The notes: generated by a model not told the origin, from the letters alone. Counted from the first letter of the stretch, positions 26,315-35,245 are shown. The stretch: 64,000 bases of DNA from Gemmatimonadaceae bacterium (GCA_020852815.1 JADZAN010000002.1:372001-436000), one strand, 5' to 3'. A program made the numbers and translations.

Positions 26315-27715
26315 TTAACGCTGACCGGCGCCCGGCTCCGGCGAGGGCGAAGGGTCTGGTCGCTTCGTCGCCCGTTCGGGAGGGGGAAAGAGGATGCGGA
26401 AGCGCGACCCTCCCAGGTGCCCCTCATCCACGCGAATCGTCGCCCCGTGCTTCTGTACGATCCAGGCGGCGATGGCCAGTCCGAGTCCGCTCCCCTCGGG
26501 CGCGTGTTGCCGCGCCGCCGCTCCACGATAGAAGCGCTCGAAGATGCGGTCGCGCTCCTCGGGCGATATGCCGATCCCCGAGTCATCCACTTCAAGCACG
26601 CCGTCGCCGGCGCGACACAACACCCGCACCTCCACTCGCCCACCGGCCGGCGTGTAGTGCAGGGCGTTGTGCAGAAGGACGCCGACGAGACGATGGATGA
26701 GCCGCGCGTCGCACGACACGGGGCATTCGTCCAGCACGGGAATCTCGAGCGAGATGCCGCGGCGGCGGGCCTCCGCGTGCCACGGCGACAGGGCGTCGCT
26801 CACCACGTCGTCGAGAAATGCCGGCTGCAGGACCGCCTGCGCGCTCCCGGCGTCGGCGCGGGCCAGCTGCATCAGTTCGTCGACGAGCGACGAGGCACGC
26901 CGCAGGTCGTCGTGGATGCGCTCCACCGACTGCCGATCATCGCTTGCCGAGGGTGGCTGGGCGAGACGCGTCTCGGTTTCGCCGAGCATGCGTGCCATGG
27001 GCGTGCGGAGTTCGTGCGCCGCGTCGGCGAGGAATCGTCGCTGTTGTGCCAGCGCCCCATCCAATCGGTCGAGCAGCGCGTTGAAACGCCGTCCCAAACG
27101 TCCCAGTTCGTCGTTGGCGTCGGCGATCGGGAGTCGCGCCGACGGTGCGCTCGCGTCGATTCGCTCTGCGGCTTCGGCCATCTGCCCAACTGGGCGCAGC
27201 GCACGCCCGGTGACGAGCCACCCGGCGAGCGCCGCCAGCGCGACCGCGAGCGGGAGCGCGATGAGCGTGGCCTGGTCGATGCGGCGGTGGGCGTTGGCAA
27301 GGTCGGCGACGCTTACCCGCAGGCGCAACTTCCACCCGATGGCCAGGTCGCGCTCGAGCGGCACGATGTACGTGCGCACGGGGGGGCGCGGCCCCGACTG
27401 CGCGTTAGGCAGGCGCGCCGAGGCGAAGATGGTGGAGTCGGGGCGCAGGAACTCGAACTCCATGCCGGCAAAGACCAGTTCGCCGGCAATGTGGCGCAGC
27501 GTGACCTCGACGTGCTGGTACTCGGACAGCTCGGCGCGGAAGAACGAGCGCACGAGTTCGATGTTGCGCAGCACGCCGTCCTCGTGCTGGACGGCGAGGG
27601 CGCGCCGCGCGATGCCGCGCATGGCGACGATCGACACGAGGAGGAGGACGAAGACGCTCCCCGCAAACCACGCCGTCATGCGACGGCGAATGCGCGGGTT
27701 TCCCTTCGTCGCCAT
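26315..27715 (-). CDS. Sensor histidine kinase (CzcS/CusS-like position)
   Basis: A 466-residue membrane histidine kinase. Transmembrane helix 1 is at about 13-33 (MTAWFAGSVFVLLLVSIVAM), the periplasmic sensor spans about 40-148, and transmembrane helix 2 is at 150-170. HAMP is at about 171-223, and the dimerisation/phosphoacceptor domain has His234 in DAAHELRTPM. The HATPase domain has HNALHYTPAGG (N box), VDDSGIGI (G1), ERFYRG (F box) and GSGLGLAI (G2). The partner response regulator lies 2 bases upstream and the metal efflux genes follow, so it probably senses periplasmic metal ions. The sensor region lacks the cysteines or His clusters of some Cu sensors. The tail (FPPPERATKRPDPSPSPEPG) is low complexity. 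Confidence 0.95.
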   Translation of the reverse strand: MATKGNPRIRRRMTAWFAGSVFVLLLVSIVAMRGIARRALAVQHEDGVLRNIELVRSFFRAELSEYQHVEVTLRHIAGELVFAGMEFEFLRPDSTIFASARLPNAQSGPRPPVRTYIVPLERDLAIGWKLRLRVSVADLANAHRRIDQATLIALPLAVALAALAGWLVTGRALRPVGQMAEAAERIDASAPSARLPIADANDELGRLGRRFNALLDRLDGALAQQRRFLADAAHELRTPMARMLGETETRLAQPPSASDDRQSVERIHDDLRRASSLVDELMQLARADAGSAQAVLQPAFLDDVVSDALSPWHAEARRRGISLEIPVLDECPVSCDARLIHRLVGVLLHNALHYTPAGGRVEVRVLCRAGDGVLEVDDSGIGISPEERDRIFERFYRGAAARQHAPEGSGLGLAIAAWIVQKHGATIRVDEGHLGGSRFRILFPPPERATKRPDPSPSPEPGAGQR

Positions 27716-27717
27716 GC

Positions 27718-28407
27718 CTAACGGGTTCTTCCCTGCCTCGGATCGCCGAGGCGATAGCCGGCGCCGCGAATCGTGTGGAGCAACGGCGCTTCGTCGCTTT
27801 CGTCGATCTTCTTGCGCAGCCGGGCGATGTAGACGTCGATGACGTTGCTCGCCGGGTCGTAGTTGTCGTCCCAGGCGTGCGCGCTGATCTTCTCGCGCGT
27901 CACCACCTCGCCGGCGTGACGCATGAGGTACTCCAGCACCGCGAACTCCTTGCTCGTGAGCGAGATCTGGCGCCCGTTGCGTTCGGCAACGCGCGTCCCC
28001 GTATCGAGCGAGAGTTCACCGACCTGCAGCGTGGTGGGGACGAAGACCGCCGGGCGCCGCAGGACCGCCCGCACGCGGGCCTCCAGCTCCGCCAGCACGT
28101 ACGGCTTCACGATGTAGTCGTCGGCGCCGAGGTCCAACCCGGCAATGCGATCTTCCACCGTATCGCGGGCCGTGGCCATGAGGATCCGGACGGGCGATCC
28201 TGCGGCGCGCAAACGCCGGCAGACGTCCAGCCCATCGATGCCGGGAAGGCGGATGTCGAGCACGGCGACGTCGTAGTCGTTCATCGCGGCGAGTCGAAGC
28301 GCGTCTTCCCCCGTGGGCGCGAGATCGACGGCGAAGCCGGTCTTGCGCAGATAAGCGACGGCCAGCTCCGCGATACGCGCATCATCTTCCACGAACAGGA
28401 CTCGCAT
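27718..28407 (-). CDS. OmpR-family response regulator, partner of the efflux kinase
   Basis: A 229-residue two-domain response regulator. The receiver domain (1-118) has the acidic pocket E7-D8-D9, phosphorylation site Asp51 in VAVLDIRLPG, and the conserved Lys in DYIVKPY (about 101). The winged-helix DNA-binding domain (about 128-222) shows LTSKEFAVLEYLMRHAG and NVIDVYIARLRKKID. It heads the block with the kinase and the CzcCBA pump and probably activates the pump genes when metal is sensed. Its stop codon lies within GTTAGGC, a recurring word in this window. Upstream, around 28465-28495, GGTTTCATGAAGC and TTAGGATGAAG give partly repeated TCATGAAG-like boxes that may allow autoregulation. 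Confidence 0.95.
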   Translation of the reverse strand: MRVLFVEDDARIAELAVAYLRKTGFAVDLAPTGEDALRLAAMNDYDVAVLDIRLPGIDGLDVCRRLRAAGSPVRILMATARDTVEDRIAGLDLGADDYIVKPYVLAELEARVRAVLRRPAVFVPTTLQVGELSLDTGTRVAERNGRQISLTSKEFAVLEYLMRHAGEVVTREKISAHAWDDNYDPASNVIDVYIARLRKKIDESDEAPLLHTIRGAGYRLGDPRQGRTR

Positions 28408-28576
28408 TCAGGTTCCCCGGTCGGCGACGATGGAGTGCATTGCGGGGCAGTAGGTGACCCGTGCTCTTCATCCTAACCGAGCTTCATGAAACCAAGATGA
28501 GTGCTGCATCAAGGGTGCGCATGCACGAGTGAACGGGCGTTGGCCGGCCGGGAGGGGTCGCGCAGCGCTGCGAGGA
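28408..28576 (-). promoter_or_regulatory. Region upstream of the response regulator gene
   Basis: This 169-base gap follows the metF-type gene on the same strand. It contains the self-complementary CGCAGCGCTGCG just after the metF stop (about 28562-28573), possibly a terminator, and a less GC-rich stretch (28465-28500) with TTCATGAA and GATGAAG boxes that may hold the regulator promoter. No gene is seen. Confidence 0.4.
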
Positions 28577-30481
28577 CTACGAGCGCAGGACCTCGAGCGC
28601 CAGCGAGACCTTTCCGAACGGCGCCGAGACCTGGACGCCTTGCACGTCGCTCCTCACGAGCGAGAGCATCTCGCGCGCGATGGCGATTCCTTCCTGCAGT
28701 GCGTGTTCGGCCGACTGCTGGTTGGCGCGTCGCATGCGGTGCAGGATCTCCTCGGGGACGACGACGCCCGGCACCTCGTTGGCGAGGAACTCCGCGTTGC
28801 GCAGCGAGACTAGCGGCCAGATGCCGGCAACGATCGGGACATGCGACGACCCGAGCTCGCGCAGGAAGCGCTCGAGCTGGCGCGAGTCGAAGACCGGTTG
28901 CGTAATGGCGAACTCGGCGCCGGCATCCACCTTGTAGTCGAAGCGCCGGCGCTCGAGTGCGGGGTCGATTGCGGCCGGGTTGACGCCCACGCCGATCGTG
29001 TAGCGCGTTGGCGCCCCGATCGGGTTGCCGCCCGGGTCCAGTCCGCGATTGAGGTTGCGCACCAGGTTCGTGAGGCCGATCGAGTCGATGTCGAAGACGG
29101 CGGTGGCGTCGGGGTATGGCCCCATCTTGGGCGGGTCGCCGGTGATGAGGAGGAGGTTGTGCAGTCCCATCGCTGCGCCGCCTAACAAGTCGGAGAGCAT
29201 CCCCAGCAGGTTGCGGTCGCGGCAGGCGTAGTGGCACACCGCCTCGATGCCCACCTGCTGCTCGATGAGGAGCGACGTCATCATCGCCCCCATCCGGCTC
29301 TGCGCGCGCGGCCCGTCGGGTACGTTGACCGCATCGACCCCCGCCGTCTTCAGCGCGCGCACGTCCTCCAGCATGCGCGAGGCGTCCACCCCGCGTGGCG
29401 GGACGATCTCGACGGAGGAGACAAACTGCTGTGTGGCGAGCTTGTGCCCCCAGTTGCTCCGCTCTCCCAGCGGCACCGGATGCACCCCCGCATGCTTGCT
29501 CACCGCGCGCTCACCGACGGCGAGCACACTCCCGTCCCCCGACGCCCGTCCCCCGTCCTTTCGCTTCAGCGATCGCGGCACCAGCGGACGGATCCCCTCC
29601 ACCATGGCGCGGATGTGCGCCGGCGTGGTCCCGCAGCACCCGCCGATCACCTTGGCGCCTGCCTGCAACAGGTGGCGCGCGTAGGTGGCCATGTACTCGG
29701 GGCTCGCCATGTACATCTTGCGCCCGCCCACCTCGCGCGGCATGCCGGCGTTAGGCATCGCGCTCAACTTGCGACGTGTGCTGGCCGCCATCTTCTCGAT
29801 CGCCTCGAGGATGATCTGCGGCCCCACGGAGCAATTGAGCCCGATGACGTCGGCGCCCAGGGCGTCGAGCGACTCGGCGATGTCCTCGGGCCGCATCCCG
29901 AAGATCGTGACGCCCTCGACGTCGACCGTCATCTGTGCGATGAGCGGGAGCTCGGGGGCCACCGAGCGCGCGGCGAGGATCGCCTGCGAGATCTCGTCGA
30001 GGTCGGCGAACGTCTCGAGGATGAGGCAATCCACTCCGCCATCGCGCAGCGCGGCGACCTGCTCCTCGAAGGCGGCGCGCGCCTCCTCGAGCGAGGTGGG
30101 ACCGTACGGCTCCAGCCGCACGCCTAACGGGCCAATGGCCCCTGCCACCAGGACGGCGTCGAGCGCCGCCTCGCGCGCGATGGTCGCCGCGGCGCGGTTG
30201 ATCGCCGCTACCTCCTTCTCGAGCCCGAAGTTGGCCAGCTTGAATCGGTTGGCGCCGAACGAGTTGGTCTCCAGCACCTCGGCGCCGGCCTTTACGTACT
30301 CCTCGTGCACGCCGCGCACGAGGTCGGGCGCGCGCAACGAGAGCTCGTCGTAACACTGGTTGATGAAGACGCCACGCTGGTAGAGCATGGTCCCCATGGC
30401 GCCATCGAAGACGAGGACCGCGTCGGGGTCGGTGATGCGCTCGCGAAGTGCGGCGCGGTCGGAACGTGCGCCCTCGATCAC
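28577..30481 (-). CDS. Bifunctional homocysteine S-methyltransferase / methylenetetrahydrofolate reductase
   Basis: A 634-residue fusion of the type known from Bacillus YitJ. Residues 1-300 are a zinc homocysteine S-methyltransferase: DGAMGTMLY near the start, zinc ligand Cys217 in GLNCSVGP, and Cys282-Cys283 in GGCCGTTP. A low-complexity linker (about 300-345) joins it to a MetF-type (beta/alpha)8 barrel (about 350-630) with FVSSVEIVPPRG, LLLITGDPPK, GVGVNPAA and ITQPVFD. The reductase makes 5-methyl-THF for MetH, encoded upstream. The start is a GTG at 30481; no good ATG precedes the homology. The linker DNA contains GACGGG-type repeats also found in metH. It may be read from the SAM-II-controlled metH transcript, though 200 bases and one gene intervene. 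Confidence 0.95.
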   Translation of the reverse strand: MIEGARSDRAALRERITDPDAVLVFDGAMGTMLYQRGVFINQCYDELSLRAPDLVRGVHEEYVKAGAEVLETNSFGANRFKLANFGLEKEVAAINRAAATIAREAALDAVLVAGAIGPLGVRLEPYGPTSLEEARAAFEEQVAALRDGGVDCLILETFADLDEISQAILAARSVAPELPLIAQMTVDVEGVTIFGMRPEDIAESLDALGADVIGLNCSVGPQIILEAIEKMAASTRRKLSAMPNAGMPREVGGRKMYMASPEYMATYARHLLQAGAKVIGGCCGTTPAHIRAMVEGIRPLVPRSLKRKDGGRASGDGSVLAVGERAVSKHAGVHPVPLGERSNWGHKLATQQFVSSVEIVPPRGVDASRMLEDVRALKTAGVDAVNVPDGPRAQSRMGAMMTSLLIEQQVGIEAVCHYACRDRNLLGMLSDLLGGAAMGLHNLLLITGDPPKMGPYPDATAVFDIDSIGLTNLVRNLNRGLDPGGNPIGAPTRYTIGVGVNPAAIDPALERRRFDYKVDAGAEFAITQPVFDSRQLERFLRELGSSHVPIVAGIWPLVSLRNAEFLANEVPGVVVPEEILHRMRRANQQSAEHALQEGIAIAREMLSLVRSDVQGVQVSAPFGKVSLALEVLRS

Positions 30482-30683
30482 GAGAACCCCACCAGCAAAC
30501 AGGCGGCCACCACGAGATATCGCTGCAAGGGAGGTGTGGGCTGCGGGGAAGGAGCAACGCGCGTTGCTGTCAATGCCAGGGCACTCAGGAAAGCGGGCGG
30601 ACTACAGGCCATCTCACACACGGTCGACGGCTCGTGGTCGGCGCAGGGCGCCGGCGCGCCGGCGACCATTTGGAAGATGGCTT

Positions 30684-31472
30684 CTAATTACGTCTTGCCA
30701 AGCGACACCGAACGATGGCGGTCGTGAACTCCCGGTTCCAGCGCCGGTGCACGGAGCGAAGTTTGCGGATGGGGACCGTCTCGATCCACTCGAGCGAGAA
30801 TCGTGACTGCGCCACGATCCGTTCGAAGCGCGCGATCGTCATCCCGTTCAGCCCTCCAGTGACCTCGCGAAACCTCGTGGCGCCATCCGACCTGAGGTCG
30901 GAGCGCCAGCGCAACAACGCCTTCTCACTGAATACCAGGTGCGCCCAAGGGAACACGGAGAGCATGTGCGCGCCGTATGGGTGGAACCAGGTGGGGCCGA
31001 AACTGGCGATGATCTTTCCGTTCGGCACAAGCAAGTTGTGCATCTCCTCCAGGACGGCGCTCGGGTCGTTGAAGTGCTCGAACGAGTCGATGCTTACCAC
31101 GTACTCGGCAGGTGCACTCGCTCGAATCGAGAATCGGCACTTCGAGGACAGCCCTTCGGCCTCGGCCTGGGCGCGCGCGCGAGCGAGAAGGTCTGTCTGG
31201 ATGTCGACGCCCTCGACGTGTGCGGCGACTTTCGCCAGTTCGAGCGCTTCATGTCCCTCGCCACATCCGAAGTCGATGACCGAGCGACCCCGCACCTCCT
31301 CGAGCAGCGCGCTGCCGAGCAGGACTTGCAACTTGCTCTTTCCCGCGTACGCACTTCCGTCCATGGATGTCGGCTCGCTCGGAGCGATTCGCCGCAGCAA
31401 GCGGTACTGCACGCCATCGAACAAACTCGCCTCCTCGCACCGTGTGGTTGGCTGTTCACGCGCAGGAATCAT
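30684..31472 (-). CDS. Class I SAM-dependent methyltransferase, lower-GC island between metH and metF
   Basis: A 262-residue class I methyltransferase (Methyltransf_11/23 type). Motif I is VIDFGCGEGHEA (about 80), followed by VEGVDIQ at the end of strand 2, VVSIDSFEHFNDP (motif with catalytic-site region) and LLVPNGKIIASFGP. The C-terminal part (WFHPYGAHMLSVFPWAHLVFSE) resembles glycan or small-molecule methyltransferases; the acceptor is unknown. The ATG at 31472 is chosen because sequence upstream in frame overlaps the metH stop. The gene is visibly less GC-rich than metH and metF, with more A/T at third positions, and has no functional tie to methionine synthesis beyond using SAM. That suggests a later insertion. 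Confidence 0.85.
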   Translation of the reverse strand: MIPAREQPTTRCEEASLFDGVQYRLLRRIAPSEPTSMDGSAYAGKSKLQVLLGSALLEEVRGRSVIDFGCGEGHEALELAKVAAHVEGVDIQTDLLARARAQAEAEGLSSKCRFSIRASAPAEYVVSIDSFEHFNDPSAVLEEMHNLLVPNGKIIASFGPTWFHPYGAHMLSVFPWAHLVFSEKALLRWRSDLRSDGATRFREVTGGLNGMTIARFERIVAQSRFSLEWIETVPIRKLRSVHRRWNREFTTAIVRCRLARRN

Positions 31473-31567
31473 ACTCGATTCACTGCGGGCCACTAGCAGC
31501 CCTGGCACGCACGGTGGTGTCGGCGCGCTGGCCCCCGCCAGCTGCCACCCATCAATTGTGACGACGG

Positions 31568-34500
31568 TCACTCTCCCCGCACCGCGTAGTACTTGGCCTC
31601 CGGATGGTGCACGATGAGCGCCGCCGTCGACTGCTCGGGGATCAGCTGCCTGGCCGAGGTGAGCGACATGCCTAACGCATCCACCGGGAGGAGCCGGAAG
31701 ACCACGTCGTGGTCGTCCAGGTCGGGGCAGGCGCCGTATCCCCACGAGTAGCGCTTCCCGCGGCCCGCGGGGACGCCCAGCTCGGCGCGTATGCGGCGGT
31801 GAAGCCACTCGGCCGTCGCTTCTGCCGCCTCCACCGAAAGCCCATGGGAATAGAACGCCTCGGTGTACTCGCCCTTCGCCTGCAGCTCCTCGAACCGGCG
31901 CGTGGCGGCGTCGCCGACGGTGACCACCTGCAAGGCGATCACGTCCACGTCGCCCGACTCGACCGAGCGGAAGTAGTCCGCCAGGCACAACCGGTCGCGC
32001 CCTTCCTGCCGCGGGAAGTGGAAGCGCGCCACCTCACGCAACGATCCGCCGTCGGCCTCCCACGCGTCGGGGTCGTACACGATCACCTCGTTGCCGCTGG
32101 ACTGTACGGGGAAATACCCGTAGGCGGCCTGCGGGACGAGCCAGCCATCGCGCTCGGCCTCGCCCTTGAGGCGAGCGAGCACCGGCTCGAACTCCGTGCG
32201 CACGGTGTGCTCGTACGCCTCGCCCGAGCCGCGCGCCCCCCATTGCAGGCGGTACAGCTCGTCGAGATCGAGGAGGTCGAGCACCTCGCCTAACGGGATG
32301 TCGCGCAACAGGCGCGTGCCAAGGAAGGGGGCCTCGGGAATGGCATGATCCGCGGAGACGCTCGATCGCTCCCCGCCCGCATCGCCGCGGGCAACGTCCT
32401 TCCCCACGCCGCTGTGCAGGAAGACGTCGGCGCGTGCGTCCGCCAGCTGCTTGGCGACGAATCCCGCGCGCTGCGCCGGGTCCTGGAGCCGGTCCATCGT
32501 CTCCAACCCCTCGAACGCGTCCTTGCAATAGAAGACGCCGGCATCGAAGGGGCGCTCCCCATCGACGAAGAGCGCGCGCCGCCCGAAACGCCGGTTGATC
32601 GCCGCCCCCCCGATGAGCACCGGCAGCTGCACACCGCGGCGATCCAGCTCCTGCACGCACATCGGCATCTGCTTCGACGTGCTCACCAGGAGCGCCGACA
32701 ACCCGATGGCATCGGCCTTCACCTCGAGCGCCTTCTCGATGATCGTGTTGACCGGGACCTGCTTCCCCAGGTCGTACACGGTATACCCGTTGTTGGAGAG
32801 GATCGTGTTGACGAGCGACTTGCCGATGTCGTGCACGTCGCCGTACACCGTCGCCAGCACCACGCGCCCCTTGGTGTAGCCCTCCTGCTTCTCGAGGAAC
32901 GACTCGAGGTGCTTCACCGCCTTCTTCATCACCTCGGCCGATTGCAGCACGAAGGGAAGGATGAGTTCTCCCGCGCCGAACTTGTCGCCCACCTCCTTCA
33001 TCGCCGGGAGCAACACCTCGTTGAGCACCTGCACCGGCCGCTCGCGCACCCCCGCCGCATCCAGCGCCTCCTCGATCCCCTCCTTCTTGCGGTGCACGAC
33101 CATCCAGTGCACCCGCGCTTCCGGCGTCATTCCCTCGGTTGGGTCGGCGCGCAGCGCCACTCCCGTCTCCCGTCCCTCGTCTCCCGTCCCCTTGTCGAAG
33201 TGTTCGATGAATCGTTGCAGCGCATCCGGGCGCTTGTTGAACACGAGGTCGTCGGCGAGCGCGCGTTCCGCCGCCGAGATCTCCGCGTAGGGCGTGACGT
33301 GCGCCGGGTTGACGATGGCGGCATCGAGCCCGGCCTGCACGCAATGGTGCAGGAAGACCGAGTTCAGGACGGCGCGCGCCCCAGGGGCCAGCCCGAAGCT
33401 CACGTTGGAGACGCCGAGGATCGTGAGCACGCCCGGCAATTCGCGCTTGATGAGGCGGATGCCCTCGATGGTCTCGTGCGCCGAGTCGATCCACTCGACG
33501 TCGCCGGTAGCAAGGGTGAAGGTGAGGGCGTCGAAGACGAGGTCCGACGGCTGCATGCCGTACTCGCCCACGACGATGTCGTGGATCGCGCGCGCCACCT
33601 CGAGCTTCCGCTCCCGCGTGCGCGCCATCCCGACCGGGTCGATCGTGAGGGCCACGAGGGCGGCGCCGTGCGTGATGGCCATGGGGACGATCGCGTCGAT
33701 GCGGGCGCGACCGTTCTCCATGTTGATCGAGTTGATGATCGCCCGCCCCGGAACGTGCTCGAGCGCCGCCTTGATGACGCCCGCCTCGGTCGAGTCGATC
33801 ATGAGCGGCGTCTCGACCGACATCGACAGGAGCTTCGCCACGGTCGCCATCTGCGCCGCCTCATCCGCCCGCTCGGTGAGGGCAACGCAGACGTCGAGGA
33901 CGTGGGCCCCCGACTCGGCCTGTTCGCGCGCGACCTCCACGATCCCCTCGTAATCATCCGCCAGGAGCAAGCGCTTGACCTTGCGTGACCCCTGGGCGTT
34001 CACCCGTTCGCCCACGAGGAGCGGGGGGGGCGACTGGTGCAGGGTGATCGCGCGCATGGCGGAGGAGGCGCGCGGGACGTGGTGATGAGCGCGCGGCGAG
34101 CCGGTGGCGCCGGAGGCTGTCGTCGCGAACGGCGCTCGCACCCCCAGCGCGTCCACCGCGTCGTTGATCGCCTTGAGGTGCTCCGGCGTCGTCCCGCAGC
34201 ACCCTCCCACGATCCGCACCCCGAAGTCGCGCACGAACTCCCCCAGCATCGCCGCCATCGCCGCCGGCTCCAGCGGGTATACCGCGTCTCCCGTCCCGGT
34301 GTTCAGCGGCAATCCGGCGTTTGGAACCACCGAGACCGGGCGCGTCGCGTGCTGCGACAGATAACGCACCGGCTCGCGCATGTGCTCGGGCCCTGTGGAG
34401 CAGTTGAGCCCGATCACGTCCACGCCTAACGACTCCAGCGTCGTCATCGCGCTGGCAATGTCGGTCCCCAGCAGCATGCGCCCGCTGGTGTCGAGCGTGA

Positions 34501-35143
34501 CCTGCGCCTGCACCGGGAGGCGCCAGCCGAGTTCGCGGAACAGGCGCGCGAAGCCGGCCAGCGCCGCCTTCACCTCGAGGATGTCCTGCGACGTCTCCAC
34601 CAGCAGGACGTCCACCCCACCTTCCACGAGGTACTTCGCCTGCCAGTAGAAGTCGTTGCTCAACGCCTCGAACGTCACGTTGGAGAGCGCCGGGTCGCTG
34701 CTCGACGGGAGCATCCCGGTGGGCCCGATCGACGCGGCGACGAAGCGCGGACGCTCGCTGGTGGCGTACGCATCGCACGCCGCTCGCGCCAGGCGGGCCG
34801 CCGCCACGTTGATCTCGCGCACCTTGTCCCCCAACCCCCACTCCTCCAGGCGGCGCGGCGTCGACTGGAAGGTGCACGTCTCCACCACATCGCTCCCCAC
34901 CGCGAGGAACGACTCGTGGATCGCCTGGATCACATCGGGGCGCGTCAGCACCAGGTGGTCGTTGCACCCCTCGAGCGACTTTCCGCCGTAGTCTTCCGCG
35001 GTCAGGTGATAGCGCTGGATGTTGGTCCCCATCGCGCCGTCATACACGAGCACCCCGCGCGCCAGCGCGTCCAGGTAGCCGGAGCGAACGGGGAGGTGAA
35101 AGGCGTTGGCGATGTTCGGCGTGGAGCGGGCGTCGTCGGACAA
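31568..35143 (-). CDS. metH: Cobalamin-dependent methionine synthase
   Basis: A 1191-residue MetH with all four modules. The homocysteine-binding barrel has Cys248 in GLNCSTGP and Cys315-Cys316 in GGCCGTTP. The 5-methyl-THF (pterin) barrel (about 365-640) has LLVGERVNAQGSRK. The cobalamin module has His771 in GDVHDIGKS, supplying the lower axial ligand. The C-terminal activation domain (about 920-1191) has YSWGYGACPDLDDH. It transfers the methyl group of 5-methyl-THF to homocysteine. The start is a TTG at 35143, supported by GAGG six bases upstream. Interdomain linkers are longer and more repetitive than usual (around 340-360 and 650-665). A SAM-II riboswitch and T-run terminator precede it, so it is probably repressed when SAM is plentiful. 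Confidence 0.97.
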   Translation of the reverse strand: MSDDARSTPNIANAFHLPVRSGYLDALARGVLVYDGAMGTNIQRYHLTAEDYGGKSLEGCNDHLVLTRPDVIQAIHESFLAVGSDVVETCTFQSTPRRLEEWGLGDKVREINVAAARLARAACDAYATSERPRFVAASIGPTGMLPSSSDPALSNVTFEALSNDFYWQAKYLVEGGVDVLLVETSQDILEVKAALAGFARLFRELGWRLPVQAQVTLDTSGRMLLGTDIASAMTTLESLGVDVIGLNCSTGPEHMREPVRYLSQHATRPVSVVPNAGLPLNTGTGDAVYPLEPAAMAAMLGEFVRDFGVRIVGGCCGTTPEHLKAINDAVDALGVRAPFATTASGATGSPRAHHHVPRASSAMRAITLHQSPPPLLVGERVNAQGSRKVKRLLLADDYEGIVEVAREQAESGAHVLDVCVALTERADEAAQMATVAKLLSMSVETPLMIDSTEAGVIKAALEHVPGRAIINSINMENGRARIDAIVPMAITHGAALVALTIDPVGMARTRERKLEVARAIHDIVVGEYGMQPSDLVFDALTFTLATGDVEWIDSAHETIEGIRLIKRELPGVLTILGVSNVSFGLAPGARAVLNSVFLHHCVQAGLDAAIVNPAHVTPYAEISAAERALADDLVFNKRPDALQRFIEHFDKGTGDEGRETGVALRADPTEGMTPEARVHWMVVHRKKEGIEEALDAAGVRERPVQVLNEVLLPAMKEVGDKFGAGELILPFVLQSAEVMKKAVKHLESFLEKQEGYTKGRVVLATVYGDVHDIGKSLVNTILSNNGYTVYDLGKQVPVNTIIEKALEVKADAIGLSALLVSTSKQMPMCVQELDRRGVQLPVLIGGAAINRRFGRRALFVDGERPFDAGVFYCKDAFEGLETMDRLQDPAQRAGFVAKQLADARADVFLHSGVGKDVARGDAGGERSSVSADHAIPEAPFLGTRLLRDIPLGEVLDLLDLDELYRLQWGARGSGEAYEHTVRTEFEPVLARLKGEAERDGWLVPQAAYGYFPVQSSGNEVIVYDPDAWEADGGSLREVARFHFPRQEGRDRLCLADYFRSVESGDVDVIALQVVTVGDAATRRFEELQAKGEYTEAFYSHGLSVEAAEATAEWLHRRIRAELGVPAGRGKRYSWGYGACPDLDDHDVVFRLLPVDALGMSLTSARQLIPEQSTAALIVHHPEAKYYAVRGE

Positions 35144-35154
35144 GGCGATCCTCG

Positions 35155-35175
35155 AAAAAAAAAGAGCCCAGGGCT
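35155..35175 (-). terminator. Hairpin plus nine-T run in the metH leader
   Basis: On the minus strand AGCC-CTG-GGCT (35175-35165) is followed by C and nine T (35163-35155), ending one base before the metH Shine-Dalgarno. It is the only long T run noticed in the window. With the SAM-II aptamer just upstream, it is probably the expression platform (intrinsic terminator). The stem is short, so bases from the neighbouring GCGCC/GGCGC segment (35181-35195) may take part. Confidence 0.65.
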
Positions 35176-35189
35176 GAAGGGCGCCGGGC

Positions 35190-35245
35190 GGGCGCTTTAG
35201 CGAGTTGTTTTACGTGGCCGCAATTTGCCGGGAAATCGCCACGAT
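35190..35245 (-). ncRNA. SAM-II (SAM-alpha) riboswitch aptamer upstream of metH
   Basis: The leader matches the SAM-II fold, an H-type pseudoknot that binds S-adenosylmethionine. P1 is CGTGGC (35243-35238) paired with GCCACG (35218-35213). The P1 loop begins GATTT (35237-35233) and ends in ATTGCG, as in known SAM-II loops. The 3' tail has TAAAA (35212-35208) and GCTAAAG (35201-35195), the conserved pseudoknot/triplex strand. Order, spacing and conserved words agree with the family (Rfam SAM_alpha), known mainly from Alphaproteobacteria and Bacteroidetes ahead of methionine genes. It lies 47 bases before the metH TTG start, with a terminator between. Assigned from memory of the consensus; a covariance-model score was not run. 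Confidence 0.87.

Noticed and set aside
30478-30669. 63-codon minus-strand frame overlapping the GTG of the metF fusion
   Set aside because: It has a hydrophobic end and GTGA-type overlap, but an irregular Pro/Ala/Cys-rich sequence, no homologue I recognise and no ribosome site; kept as non-coding leader.
30482-30683. Second SAM riboswitch upstream of the metF fusion
   Set aside because: No GCTAAA tail or matching P1/loop words were found in this gap.
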